Source: Thiosocius sp963759055
GTDB lineage: Bacteria > Pseudomonadota > Gammaproteobacteria > Chromatiales > Chromatiaceae
NCBI GenBank assembly: GCA_963759055.1
Contig: CAVWYD010000031.1
Coordinates: 52,364 to 116,363, forward strand
DNA: 64,000 bases
Direction of reading: 5' to 3'
Position numbers and translations under genes: made by a program. Numbering within the stretch: position 1 is the first letter of the stretch; each line of letters begins with the position of its first letter. The notes beneath the pieces were generated by a model. It ran no database searches, was not told the origin of the DNA, and saw nothing but the letters and a program-made list of their open reading frames with translations. Below are positions 1 through 7,834 of this stretch, piece after piece.

Positions 1-1
1 G

Positions 2-439
2 AATATTCGCAGCCTGCGCGAAGAGTATTCACGCCACCTTCTCTACCTGGGCCACCTCAATGGCATTAAGGGTGACCTCAGCGCGGTCGAGAATCTGCGC
101 ATCGCGGCCACTCTGGACGGATTTCGCCTGCCGGACTCGCGCGCCTGGGAAGTATTGGGAGAAATCGGTCTCAAGGGTCATGAAGATCTGCCCAGCAAGC
201 ATCTGTCCCAAGGCCAGAAAAGACGTGTTGCCCTCGCCCGCCTGCTGGCCAATGACGCCCGGGTGTGGATCCTGGACGAACCCTTTACCGCCCTCGACGT
301 TGCCGCGGTGAAATTGCTGCAGGAAGTGATTCGCCGCCACGTGGAGAACGGCGGTATGGCCATCATCACCACCCACCAGGAGGTGGCCATGATCGGTGAA
401 CACACCCGCACCGTCACCCTGGGGCAGATGCATGCTTGA
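2..439 (+). CDS. ccmA: Haem exporter ATP-binding protein CcmA (5' truncated by window edge)
   Basis: This is the C-terminal part of the ABC ATPase of the CcmAB complex, which powers release of holo-CcmE during cytochrome c maturation. The frame is open from base 2 and reads YLGHLNGIKGDLSAVENL, characteristic of CcmA. The ABC signature (LSQGQKRR) and Walker B (VWILDEPFTALD) are followed by the H-loop region (ITTHQ). Walker A lies outside the window. The stop at 437-439 overlaps the ccmB start, which fits translational coupling in the ccm operon. Family assignment is secure; only the N-terminus is missing. Confidence 0.95.
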   Translation, partial: NIRSLREEYSRHLLYLGHLNGIKGDLSAVENLRIAATLDGFRLPDSRAWEVLGEIGLKGHEDLPSKHLSQGQKRRVALARLLANDARVWILDEPFTALDVAAVKLLQEVIRRHVENGGMAIITTHQEVAMIGEHTRTVTLGQMHA

Positions 440-1100
440 ACCGCTTTTCTGGATCATGCGGCGTGACCTGACGATAGCCATGCGCCGCCGCGCGGACGTC
501 TTCACCACCCTGATCTTTTTCGCCATCGTGGTCAGCCTGTTTCCACTGGGCATCGGGCCCGAGCCGAACACGCTGCGCCTGATCGCCCCCGGCATCGTCT
601 GGGTCGGTGCGCTGCTGGCCTCCATGCTGGCACTGGAACAGATCTTTTCGGCCGACCACCGTGACGGCACCCTGGAACAGATGCTGCTGACGCCGCAGCC
701 TGTGGCGTTGCTGGTGGCCGGCAAGGTGCTGGCCCATTGGCTGGTAAGCGGTGTACCCCTGGTATTGATGGCGCCCCTGCTCGGGCTGCAGTTCGATCTG
801 TCCTGGGACGCACTGCAGACCCTGATCGTTTCCCTGTTGCTGGGCACCCCGACGCTCAGCCTGATCGGCGCCATCGGTGCCGCACTGACCCTGGGCCTGC
901 GCTCCGGGGGGGTCCTGCTGGCGTTGCTGGTCCTGCCCCTGTACATCCCGGTACTGATCTTCGGCGCCGGCGCCGTCGAGGCCACCGTCTCGGGCCTCGG
1001 CGGGCAATCGCATCTGTCGATGCTGGCCGCGATCCTGGTCGGCAGCCTGGTGCTGACGCCTCTGGCCACCGCCGCCGCGCTCCGGGTGGCGGAAGACTAG
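432..1100 (+). CDS. ccmB: Haem exporter permease CcmB
   Basis: CcmB is the inner-membrane permease of the CcmAB ABC complex. The 222-residue product matches the usual length of about 220 and is almost entirely hydrophobic, with about six membrane segments. The family N-terminus (MLEPLFWIMRRDL) and the SADHRDGTLEQMLL loop are present. I chose the ATG at 432 because it overlaps the ccmA stop by 8 bases; an upstream in-frame ATG at 396 would add residues with no family counterpart. About 236 bp separate it from ccmC, an unusually wide gap for this otherwise compressed operon. Confidence 0.95.
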   Translation: MLEPLFWIMRRDLTIAMRRRADVFTTLIFFAIVVSLFPLGIGPEPNTLRLIAPGIVWVGALLASMLALEQIFSADHRDGTLEQMLLTPQPVALLVAGKVLAHWLVSGVPLVLMAPLLGLQFDLSWDALQTLIVSLLLGTPTLSLIGAIGAALTLGLRSGGVLLALLVLPLYIPVLIFGAGAVEATVSGLGGQSHLSMLAAILVGSLVLTPLATAAALRVAED

Positions 1101-1336
1101 GACCGGTCCAGACATCGCGCACCGCATGGGGCTTTGCGCCTGTCTGGTGAGTCCGGTAGGCTCTACGGCCCGACGCGCCCGACCATGCCCGATTGTCCTG
1201 GAATCGTCGTCAAATTCCAGCCAGATCAAGGAATTCGGAAAAATTCCGGGCACAATGAGCGGCTCCGTAATTCTTGGCGCCTGGTGACCGGTATCACGGA
1301 CCCAGGATCCGACAGACAGACATAATCCGAGGCAAG

Positions 1337-2086
1337 ATGTCTTCCCGTTTTATAAATTGGTTCAAATTCTCATCGCCCGCGACCTTCTATCCACTGGCCA
1401 GCAAGATTGCGTGGGTTTCGACCGTGATCGCCATCATCCTGATCGCGATCGGCCTGTACATGAGCTTTTTCGTCGCTCCGACCGACTACAAGCAGGGTGA
1501 GGGCTACCGGATCATCTTCGTGCATGTCCCCGCATCCTGGATGTCCATGTTCCTGTACGTGGTGATGGCCGGCTGGGCAGCACTGGGTTTGGTATTCAAT
1601 ACCCGGCTTTCGGCCATGATGGCGCAGGCCATCGCACCGACCGGCGCCATGTTTGCCTTCCTGTCGCTCTGGACCGGTTCTTTCTGGGGCAAGCCGATGT
1701 GGGGCACCTGGTGGGTATGGGATGCGCGCATCACCTCGGAACTTATCCTGCTGTTTTTGTATCTGGGTTATATGGCGCTGCGATCGGCAATAGACGACCC
1801 GCGTCGCGGTGACCGCGCCAGCGCTATCCTGCTACTGGTCGGCGTGGTCAACATACCGATCATTTATTACTCGGTTAAGTGGTGGAACACCCTGCACCAG
1901 GGATCGACTATCAAGATGAGCAGCGAGACCACCATGGACGAAACGATGTTGATCACCATGCTGATCATGACGCTCGGCTTCTGGGCCTACTCGATCGCGA
2001 TCGCCATGGTCCGGGTGCGCAGCATCATTCTGGAACGCGAGCGGTCGTCCAACTGGGTTCGCGACCTGGTTCGCGGGGAGAGCTGA
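1337..2086 (+). CDS. ccmC: Haem handling protein CcmC
   Basis: CcmC loads haem onto CcmE. The 249-residue product has six predicted membrane helices and the tryptophan-rich haem-handling signature GTWWVWDARITSELI at about residues 125-140, with the conserved HVP histidine region around residue 60. The ATG at 1337 follows a GAGGCAAG ribosome site; an earlier in-frame ATG at 1274 would add 21 residues before the usual CcmC start. The stop is one base from the ccmD start. Confidence 0.95.
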   Translation: MSSRFINWFKFSSPATFYPLASKIAWVSTVIAIILIAIGLYMSFFVAPTDYKQGEGYRIIFVHVPASWMSMFLYVVMAGWAALGLVFNTRLSAMMAQAIAPTGAMFAFLSLWTGSFWGKPMWGTWWVWDARITSELILLFLYLGYMALRSAIDDPRRGDRASAILLLVGVVNIPIIYYSVKWWNTLHQGSTIKMSSETTMDETMLITMLIMTLGFWAYSIAIAMVRVRSIILERERSSNWVRDLVRGES

Positions 2087-2087
2087 G

Positions 2088-2255
2088 ATGGCGGAATTCT
2101 TCCACATGGGCGGTTACGGCCTTTACGTCTGGGGCTCTTTCGGCGTCACCGCGCTGTTCATGATCGCTGAACCCCTGTTGTTGCGCGGACGCTCCAGGAA
2201 CATCAGGAAGCGGATTGCGCGCATGGCGAGAATCGAACAAGAGGTTAATCAATGA
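2088..2255 (+). CDS. ccmD: Haem exporter protein CcmD
   Basis: This is a 55-residue single-pass protein between ccmC and ccmE, exactly where ccmD is expected. It starts MAEFFHMGGYGLYVWGSFG, typical of CcmD, followed by a hydrophobic helix and a basic cytoplasmic tail (RGRSRNIRKR). CcmD stabilises the CcmABC complex and helps release holo-CcmE. Its TGA at 2253-2255 overlaps the ccmE ATG at 2252. Confidence 0.93.
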   Translation: MAEFFHMGGYGLYVWGSFGVTALFMIAEPLLLRGRSRNIRKRIARMARIEQEVNQ

Positions 2256-2713
2256 AAGCCAGACACAAGCGTTTCGGTATCGTCATCGTCGGTTTGGCCG
2301 CCCTCGGGCTGGCGACCTACCTGGTCCTCAATGCCCTGGAGGGCAACCTGTCGTATTTCTTCTCACCGACAGAGGTCGCCGAAGGCAAGGCACCCGAAAA
2401 CCACATCTTCCGTCTCGGCGGCCTGGTCGAGGCCGGCAGTGTCAAACGCGAAGAGGGCGAGCTGAAGGTAAATTTCGTCGTTACCGACATGGCCAAGAGC
2501 GTCACCGTCGCCTACAGCGGTATCCTGCCCGACCTGTTTGCCGAGGGTCAGGGTGTTATCGCCCAGGGCCGGATGGGGCCCGACAATGTGTTCGTGGCCG
2601 AAGAGGTGCTGGCGAAGCACGATGAAACCTACATGCCGCCGGAGGTCGCGGCGGCACTGGAAAGTGCCGGCAAGAGCATCGACGGGCCACACCCCGGAGG
2701 CAATTCTCAGTGA
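2252..2713 (+). CDS. ccmE: Periplasmic haem chaperone CcmE
   Basis: CcmE carries haem covalently from CcmC to the CcmFH lyase. The 153-residue protein has an N-terminal anchor (residues 8-27), an OB-fold core, and the haem-binding motif LAKHDETYMPP, which places the covalent histidine at residue 123 and the axial tyrosine at 127. Length and motif are canonical. The start overlaps ccmD and the stop overlaps ccmF (ATG at 2710). Confidence 0.96.
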   Translation: MKARHKRFGIVIVGLAALGLATYLVLNALEGNLSYFFSPTEVAEGKAPENHIFRLGGLVEAGSVKREEGELKVNFVVTDMAKSVTVAYSGILPDLFAEGQGVIAQGRMGPDNVFVAEEVLAKHDETYMPPEVAAALESAGKSIDGPHPGGNSQ

Positions 2714-5325
2714 TCCCTGAACTCGGTCAAATCGCACTCCTGATCGCCCTGGCGCTCTCAGTCGTCCAGGCGGTTTTTCCCCTGGTCGGCGCGCAACGCG
2801 GGATCACCAGCTGGATGATGCTGGCCTACCCGGCCGCACGCCTGCAGTCGCTGATCGCGGCTTCAGTCGTCCAGGCGGTTTTTCCCCTGGTCGGCGCGCA
2901 GCGCGGCATCACCAGCTGGATGATGCTGGCCTACCCGGCGGCACGCCTGCAGCTGTTGTTCGTGTTCATCGCGTTCGCACTGCTGACCTACAGCTTCCTG
3001 ACCCACGACTTCAGCGTCGCCTATGTCGCGCACAACTCGAATACCCAACTGCCGACCCAGTACCTGTTTTCGGCCGTCTGGGGCGGCCACGAGGGTTCGC
3101 TGCTGCTGTGGGCCCTGACCCTGTCCCTGTGGACCGGTGCCGTAACCGTTTTCAGCCGCAGCATCCCACTGGTGATGATCGCCCGCGTGGTCGGCGTGCT
3201 CGGCCTGATCGCCATCGGCTTCCTGCTGTTCATGCTGATGACCTCCAACCCCTTCGATCGGCTGGCGATGCCGCCGGCCGAGGGTCGTGATCTCAATCCG
3301 CTTCTGCAGGACTTCGGCCTGATCATCCATCCGCCGATGCTGTACATGGGTTACGTCGGCTTTGCCGTGCCCTTCGCCTTCGCCGTTGCCGCCATGCTCG
3401 GCGGCCGCCTGGATGCCGCCTGGGCGCGCTGGTCGCGCCCCTGGACCAACTTCGCCTGGCTGTGTCTCACCATCGGGATCACGCTTGGCAGCTGGTGGGC
3501 CTACTACGAGCTCGGCTGGGGCGGCTGGTGGTTCTGGGATCCGGTCGAGAATGCCTCGTTCATGCCCTGGCTGGTCGGTACCGCGCTGATGCATTCGCTC
3601 GCGGTGACCGAGAAACGCGGTGCTTTCAAGGCCTGGACCACGCTGCTGGCGATCTTCACCTTTTCGCTCAGCCTGCTGGGCACCTTTCTGGTCCGGTCGG
3701 GCGTGCTGACCTCGGTGCATGCCTTCGCCTCGGACCCCGAACGCGGCGTGTTCATCCTGATGTTCCTGATGGCGGTGGTCGGTTCCTCGCTGGCCCTTTA
3801 TGCGGTCCGTGCCAACCAGATAAAGAGCTCGGTCCGCTTCGACCTGCTCTCGCGCGAGACCGGACTGCTGCTGAACAATGTCCTGCTGGTGGTCGCAGCG
3901 GCCAGCATCCTGCTCGGCACCCTGTATCCACTGGGCGTGGACGCACTGGGCCTGGGCAAGATCTCGGTCGGACCACCCTACTTCAACAGCGTGTTCATAC
4001 CCCTGACCGCGCCGCTGGCGATGCTGGTCGGAATCGGAGCGCTGGCGCGCTGGAAGCGCGACACTTTCGAGAACCTCTGGCCCAGGCTGCGGATACCGTT
4101 TTTCCTTGCCCTGGTGATCGGTATCGCCTACCCGATGCTGCTGACACCGACATTCGTCTGGCAGGCGGCATTCGGCATGGTGCTGGCCATCTGGGTGACC
4201 GCATCCACCGTGGTCGCGGTACGCGAACGAATCGGACCGCACAAGAACTGGCGCCACATACCGCGCGGCTTCTGGGGCATGGTGCTGGGTCACCTCAGCA
4301 TCGCCGTATTCATCGTCGGCGTCACCCTGACCTCCATCTACTCGACCGAGAAGGACGTGAGTCTGGCACCGGGCGAGACCTACGAGATGGGCGGCTACAG
4401 CTTTGAGTTCCGCGGCGTGAAGGCCACCAAAGGGCCGAACTACACCGCCTACCGCGGTGATCTGGTGGCCAGGAAGGACGGTGAAGTGATCGCCGAGATG
4501 CGTCCTGAAAAACGGATCTACCTGGTGCAGACCATGCCGATGACCGAGGCGGCGATCGATGCCGGCCTGACCCGTGACCTGTTCGTCGCCCTGGGTGAGG
4601 ATCTGGGCAAAGGCAACTGGAGCCTGCGTATCTACCACAAGCCCTTCGTGCGCTGGCTGTGGCTGGCCGGCCTGATGATGGCACTCGGCGCCGGCCTGGC
4701 GGCCACCGACAGCCGCTATCGGACCCTGGCGCGGCGCGCCCGCCAGGCCGATGCGGATAGCTGCAGGGGCTGCGGCATGAACCGGGCGATCGTCCCCCTG
4801 GCGGGTTTTCTGGCCCTGGCCGGCCTGTTCTGGTTTGTGCTTGGAAAGATGAACCAGGGGGAATACAACCCGCGCGATGTGCCCACCCAGTTTATCGGCC
4901 GCGCGGCCCCCGAGTTCGCCCTGCCCGACCTGCTGGATCCTTCGAAAACCGTCAGTCCGTCCAACATGGCCGGCAAGGTCTGGCTGCTCAACGTCTGGGG
5001 CACCTGGTGCCCGGAATGCTGGAAGGAGCACGAGTACCTGATCCACCTCGCCAAACGCAAGCAGGTGCCGATCGTCGGCATCAACTGGCGCGACGACGCG
5101 GCCGAGGCCAAGGCCATGCTGGCGCGGTTGGGCAACCCCTTCGCACAGATCGCCTTCGACCCCAACAGCAATGCGGTGATCGACTGGGGCGTGTACGGCG
5201 CACCCGAGACCTTCCTGATCGACGCCGAGGGCGTCGTCCGCGTGAAACACACGGGGGCAATGAACTCGCAGGTATGGAGAGAGAAATTCCAGTCTTATTT
5301 CAACGCGGAAGGGAGCGCCTCATGA
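2710..5325 (+). CDS. ccmF: Haem lyase CcmF, read here as one frame with CcmG (probable frameshift join)
   Basis: CcmF attaches haem to apocytochromes. The first ~690 codons are a polytopic CcmF with the periplasmic haem motif WGGWWFWDPVENASFMPW and the conserved DFSVAYVAHNSN loop. Two oddities are visible. First, 30 residues near the N-terminus occur twice (DNA period 105 bp, 2758-2952). Second, no stop separates CcmF from CcmG. The CcmG ATG at 4777 overlaps an out-of-frame TGA at 4778-4780, the normal ccmF/ccmG arrangement. Removing one base from the GGGG run at 4766-4769 would end CcmF at that TGA. I infer an indel error or a very recent frameshift rather than a functional 871-residue fusion; a real fusion cannot be excluded from sequence alone. 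Confidence 0.9.
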   Translation: MIPELGQIALLIALALSVVQAVFPLVGAQRGITSWMMLAYPAARLQSLIAASVVQAVFPLVGAQRGITSWMMLAYPAARLQLLFVFIAFALLTYSFLTHDFSVAYVAHNSNTQLPTQYLFSAVWGGHEGSLLLWALTLSLWTGAVTVFSRSIPLVMIARVVGVLGLIAIGFLLFMLMTSNPFDRLAMPPAEGRDLNPLLQDFGLIIHPPMLYMGYVGFAVPFAFAVAAMLGGRLDAAWARWSRPWTNFAWLCLTIGITLGSWWAYYELGWGGWWFWDPVENASFMPWLVGTALMHSLAVTEKRGAFKAWTTLLAIFTFSLSLLGTFLVRSGVLTSVHAFASDPERGVFILMFLMAVVGSSLALYAVRANQIKSSVRFDLLSRETGLLLNNVLLVVAAASILLGTLYPLGVDALGLGKISVGPPYFNSVFIPLTAPLAMLVGIGALARWKRDTFENLWPRLRIPFFLALVIGIAYPMLLTPTFVWQAAFGMVLAIWVTASTVVAVRERIGPHKNWRHIPRGFWGMVLGHLSIAVFIVGVTLTSIYSTEKDVSLAPGETYEMGGYSFEFRGVKATKGPNYTAYRGDLVARKDGEVIAEMRPEKRIYLVQTMPMTEAAIDAGLTRDLFVALGEDLGKGNWSLRIYHKPFVRWLWLAGLMMALGAGLAATDSRYRTLARRARQADADSCRGCGMNRAIVPLAGFLALAGLFWFVLGKMNQGEYNPRDVPTQFIGRAAPEFALPDLLDPSKTVSPSNMAGKVWLLNVWGTWCPECWKEHEYLIHLAKRKQVPIVGINWRDDAAEAKAMLARLGNPFAQIAFDPNSNAVIDWGVYGAPETFLIDAEGVVRVKHTGAMNSQVWREKFQSYFNAEGSAS
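2758..2952 (+). repeat. 105-bp-period tandem duplication inside ccmF
   Basis: Two 90-bp copies (2758-2847 and 2863-2952) are separated by 15 bp. They differ at only three bases, all in third codon positions (CAA/CAG, GGG/GGC, GCC/GCG), so both encode the same 30 residues beginning SVVQAVFPLVGAQRG. Known CcmF proteins have this segment once. It adds 35 residues within the first membrane segments without breaking the frame. Confidence 0.93.
4777..5325 (+). CDS. ccmG: Thiol:disulfide oxidoreductase CcmG/DsbE
   Basis: CcmG is a membrane-anchored periplasmic thioredoxin that keeps apocytochrome cysteines reduced. The 182-residue unit starting MNRAIVPLAGF matches the normal length of about 185, with an N-terminal anchor (residues 4-23) and the active site WGTWCPECW (Cys78, Cys81). 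The YGAPETFLID cis-proline segment is present. In the sequence as given it has no separate upstream stop and reads in frame with ccmF; the ATG/TGA overlap at 4777-4780 indicates an independent gene. Its stop overlaps ccmH. Confidence 0.9.
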   Translation: MNRAIVPLAGFLALAGLFWFVLGKMNQGEYNPRDVPTQFIGRAAPEFALPDLLDPSKTVSPSNMAGKVWLLNVWGTWCPECWKEHEYLIHLAKRKQVPIVGINWRDDAAEAKAMLARLGNPFAQIAFDPNSNAVIDWGVYGAPETFLIDAEGVVRVKHTGAMNSQVWREKFQSYFNAEGSAS

Positions 5326-5792
5326 AACGCGGGCGTCTACTCATAGGCATGGTCTGCCTGCTGCTGGCCTTTACCGCTCAGGCCAAGGTCGAGGTCCTGA
5401 GCTTTGACACCCCCGAGCACGAGGCACGCTACAACAAACTGATCGCCGAATTGCGCTGCCTGGTATGTCAGAACCAGAACCTGGCCGATTCGAATGCTGA
5501 ACTGGCCGTCGACCTGCGCCGCAAGACCTACGAGATGGTCAGCAAGGACAAGACCGAAAAGGAGATCGCCGCCTTTATGGTGCAGCGTTACGGCGATTTC
5601 GTGCTCTACCGGCCGCCGCTCAACAGCAGCACCCTGCTGCTTTGGATCGGCCCGTTCATCATCCTGCTGATCGGAGTCAGCCTCCTGATCCGCACCATCC
5701 GCCGGCGCCGCGCCGAGCAGGGTGTCAACGTCGATGACGCCACTCTCAAGGCCGCTGCAAACCTGTTGAAAAGCGACAAGAGAGAAGTATGA
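5322..5792 (+). CDS. ccmH: Cytochrome c maturation thiol reductase CcmH
   Basis: CcmH reduces apocytochrome haem-binding cysteines together with CcmG. This is the short (156-residue) form found when CcmI is a separate protein. It has a signal peptide (residues 1-22), the LRCLVCQNQN motif with Cys46 and Cys49, and a C-terminal membrane helix (about 103-122). The ATG at 5322 overlaps the ccmG stop (ATGA), and its own stop overlaps ccmI at 5789. Confidence 0.95.
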   Translation: MKRGRLLIGMVCLLLAFTAQAKVEVLSFDTPEHEARYNKLIAELRCLVCQNQNLADSNAELAVDLRRKTYEMVSKDKTEKEIAAFMVQRYGDFVLYRPPLNSSTLLLWIGPFIILLIGVSLLIRTIRRRRAEQGVNVDDATLKAAANLLKSDKREV

Positions 5793-6214
5793 CCGTTTTC
5801 TGGATTATCTCTGCCACCATGATCGTGGTGGCACTGGCCCTTCTCGCGCCGACCCTGCTGCGGCGTCACGCTGCCAGCTCGGACGCAACCGAGCGATTCA
5901 ACGTCGAGATTGCGCGCGAGCGCCTTGCCGACCTGGTCAAGGAAAAAGAGGCCGGAGGTCTCTCGGATGAGGAGTTCGCCCAGGCCAGGCAGGATCTGGA
6001 ACTCGCCCTGGCCCAGGACCTCGAAGGCACGGCGAGGCCAGCACCGGCAGCGCGCAGCGGCGGGCGCTGGGCGCTGTTCGCGGCTGCGGTTCTGATCCCG
6101 CTGATCACCGTCCCCGTTTATCTGCAGATCGGATCACCACACCTGATCGAAAGCCGCCCGGGAGCCAGCCAGGTCGCCGCCGGTCACGGGCCAACGGCGA
6201 GATGCCGCCGGTGA
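5789..6214 (+). CDS. ccmI: CcmI, N-terminal part (gene interrupted by a frameshift)
   Basis: This is the amino-terminal membrane portion of the CcmI apocytochrome chaperone: a first membrane helix, a heptad-rich cytoplasmic loop (NVEIARERLADLVKEKEAGG, typical of CcmI) and a second helix near residues 93-113. The frame runs into a stop after GHGPTARCRR. Adding one G to the GGG run at 6188-6190 gives GHGANGEMPPVSEL and joins it seamlessly to the downstream frame, so ccmI is one gene spanning 5789-7095 that is broken either in the sequence data or in the genome. Confidence 0.85.
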   Translation: MTVFWIISATMIVVALALLAPTLLRRHAASSDATERFNVEIARERLADLVKEKEAGGLSDEEFAQARQDLELALAQDLEGTARPAPAARSGGRWALFAAAVLIPLITVPVYLQIGSPHLIESRPGASQVAAGHGPTARCRR

Positions 6215-7095
6215 GTGAGCTGGTCGAAAAGCTGCGCAACCGCATGGAACAGGACCCCGACAATGCCGAAGGCTGGTTCCTGCTTGGCCGTACCTATATG
6301 CGCCTGCAGAATTACACGCAGGCCGTCAACGCCTTCGAAAATGTCGTCAGACTGCTGCCGGACGAAACCGCCGGCCTGCTGTCTCTGGCAGACGCCATGA
6401 CCATGCAGAATGATCGCCGCGTCGGCGCGCGCGCCATCGAATTGCTGGAAAAGGCATTGCAGCTGGATCCCGATAGCGTCACCGCCCTGTGGCTGTTGGG
6501 CAATGCAGCCTCTGACCGGGGCGACAATGCAGCCGCACTGGGTTTCTGGCAGCGCGCCTATCCGCTGCTGGACGGGGAGCCGGCCATGCAGAACGAACTC
6601 GGCCAGATGATCTCGCAGGCGGGCGGCAAGGTGCCGACCACCCTGGCCTCTCTGCCACCGATCATGAGCACCGCACCCCAAGCAGCCGTGGCCGCGCCCG
6701 CCGCAGCGCCGGCAGGAGCACCAACAGATACGGCCGACACGGAAGGCGCCGCCATCGTGGTGGAGGTCGCCCTTGCGCCCTCCCTGATGGAACAGGCGTC
6801 TCCCACGGATACCTTGTTCGTACTGGCGCGTGCCGAGAGCGGACCACCCATGCCACTGGCGGTGGCGAGACAACAGGTCAGCGATCTGCCGATCAAGGTG
6901 ACACTGACCGACGCCATGGCGATGATGCCGGCGATGAAGCTGTCTTCGTTCCCGCGCGTCAAGGTGAGCGCCAGGATATCCAAAAGCGGCCAGGCCGGAA
7001 GCAAGCCTGGTGATCTCGCGGCCAACGACGTGGTCGTAGACAGCGGCAACCCGCCCGAGAGCGTGCAACTGCTGATCAACCGGGTCGTGGAATGA
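6202..7095 (+). CDS. ccmI: CcmI, C-terminal TPR part (gene interrupted by a frameshift)
   Basis: This is the periplasmic portion of CcmI. It has TPR units (NAEGWFLLGRTYMRLQNY and following, residues 15-130), an Ala/Pro-rich linker (about 155-180), and a C-terminal domain of the kind that binds apocytochrome C-termini. The ATG at 6202 is probably an internal methionine (GEMPPVSEL) rather than a real start. As the last ccm gene it is followed by a convergent DsrC-like gene whose terminator hairpin lies directly after the stop. Confidence 0.85.
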   Translation: MPPVSELVEKLRNRMEQDPDNAEGWFLLGRTYMRLQNYTQAVNAFENVVRLLPDETAGLLSLADAMTMQNDRRVGARAIELLEKALQLDPDSVTALWLLGNAASDRGDNAAALGFWQRAYPLLDGEPAMQNELGQMISQAGGKVPTTLASLPPIMSTAPQAAVAAPAAAPAGAPTDTADTEGAAIVVEVALAPSLMEQASPTDTLFVLARAESGPPMPLAVARQQVSDLPIKVTLTDAMAMMPAMKLSSFPRVKVSARISKSGQAGSKPGDLAANDVVVDSGNPPESVQLLINRVVE

Positions 7096-7129
7096 AAAAC
7101 GCCGCGCCGGAGTTGCCCCCGGCACGGCG
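7095..7129 (-). terminator. Rho-independent terminator for the DsrC-like gene
   Basis: Read on the minus strand, an 11-bp stem with one mismatch (arms 7119-7129 and 7100-7110) is followed by five T residues (7099-7095). It lies 24 bp after the stop of the DsrC-like gene and directly abuts the ccmI stop, so it may serve convergent transcription as well. Confidence 0.75.
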
Positions 7130-7152
7130 CCTGCTTTACCAAGCCCGCCTGA

Positions 7153-7497
7153 TCAGCCCATGTAGGCGATCGCCTCACCGCCCGGATTCGGGAGCCCCGC
7201 GATCTGCCAGAGATTACGGCAGCTGCCGAAAGCCTTCTGCACGGCGTCACGATCCACCCCGAGCTTGCGGCACATGTTGCGCATCGGCGGCATGGCGCCG
7301 AGCCTGAAATATCTGTCACGGACAAATTCGATGAGCAGCCAGTGGGTCTCCCCCAGCTGGCCGATACCGCCATTGTCTGCGATCTGTTGCGCCAGGGCGC
7401 GATTCCAAACCCTGCGGTCGAGCAGGAAACCTTCATCGTCCAGCGGAAGCGCTGTGACCCCTGCACCCTGTGCATGGGTCGTTACTGCGAGTGGCAT
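7153..7497 (-). CDS. DsrC/TusE-family protein lacking both redox cysteines
   Basis: The 114-residue protein has the family fold signature (ETHWLLIEFVRDRYFRLGAMPPMRNMCRKLG) and the C-terminal arm core IAGLPNPGG. In DsrC the arm holds two cysteines eleven residues apart that form the trisulfide. Here the matching positions are Trp97 and Glu108, and the tail is extended by AIAYMG. A cysteine at 93 is not in either canonical position. It resembles the cysteine-free DsrC paralogues sometimes treated as regulators. The ATG at 7497 is chosen because AAGGAG sits seven bases upstream; the ATG at 7503 is too close to it. It cannot act as a DsrC/TusE sulfur carrier by the known mechanism. Confidence 0.85.
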   Translation of the reverse strand: MPLAVTTHAQGAGVTALPLDDEGFLLDRRVWNRALAQQIADNGGIGQLGETHWLLIEFVRDRYFRLGAMPPMRNMCRKLGVDRDAVQKAFGSCRNLWQIAGLPNPGGEAIAYMG

Positions 7498-7503
7498 CGC
7501 CAT

Positions 7504-7834
7504 TCTCCTTCAGATTGAGTTGTTTTAAATTGCCGGTGCGCATAGCGGTCTGACGCCGCATTTATTGCGGCGCACCAATCACACCCTAACTATAGACATC
7601 CAATTTTGATGTGGGTATTAATTTTTTCTATCTCTTCTATTTGTGCGCGGCCAGTCACACCATTCATATTCCGGAATCCGTCGCCCGGGAAACACCAGCC
7701 AACCCGGCCAGCTCGCCGGCAGCGGTTGACTTTCCATTGCCAAAGGCGCGATTACATGCGATTGAAACGGGTAGAACGACGGAAACGGAGTCGCATCCGT
7801 TTTGGTCCCGGTTTATTCAGGGGTTTTCAGGGCC
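7504..7834. other. Divergent intergenic region between the DsrC-like gene and hypF
   Basis: About 330 bp with an AT-rich core near 7590-7640 that probably holds promoters for both divergent genes. No convincing gene is visible; short open frames here (for example around 7606-7850) have no recognisable product. Confidence 0.5.

Noticed and set aside
2863..5250. A 795-codon open frame antisense to ccmF/ccmG
   Set aside because: Gln/His/Arg-biased composition with no motifs, as expected on the strand opposite a GC-rich gene.
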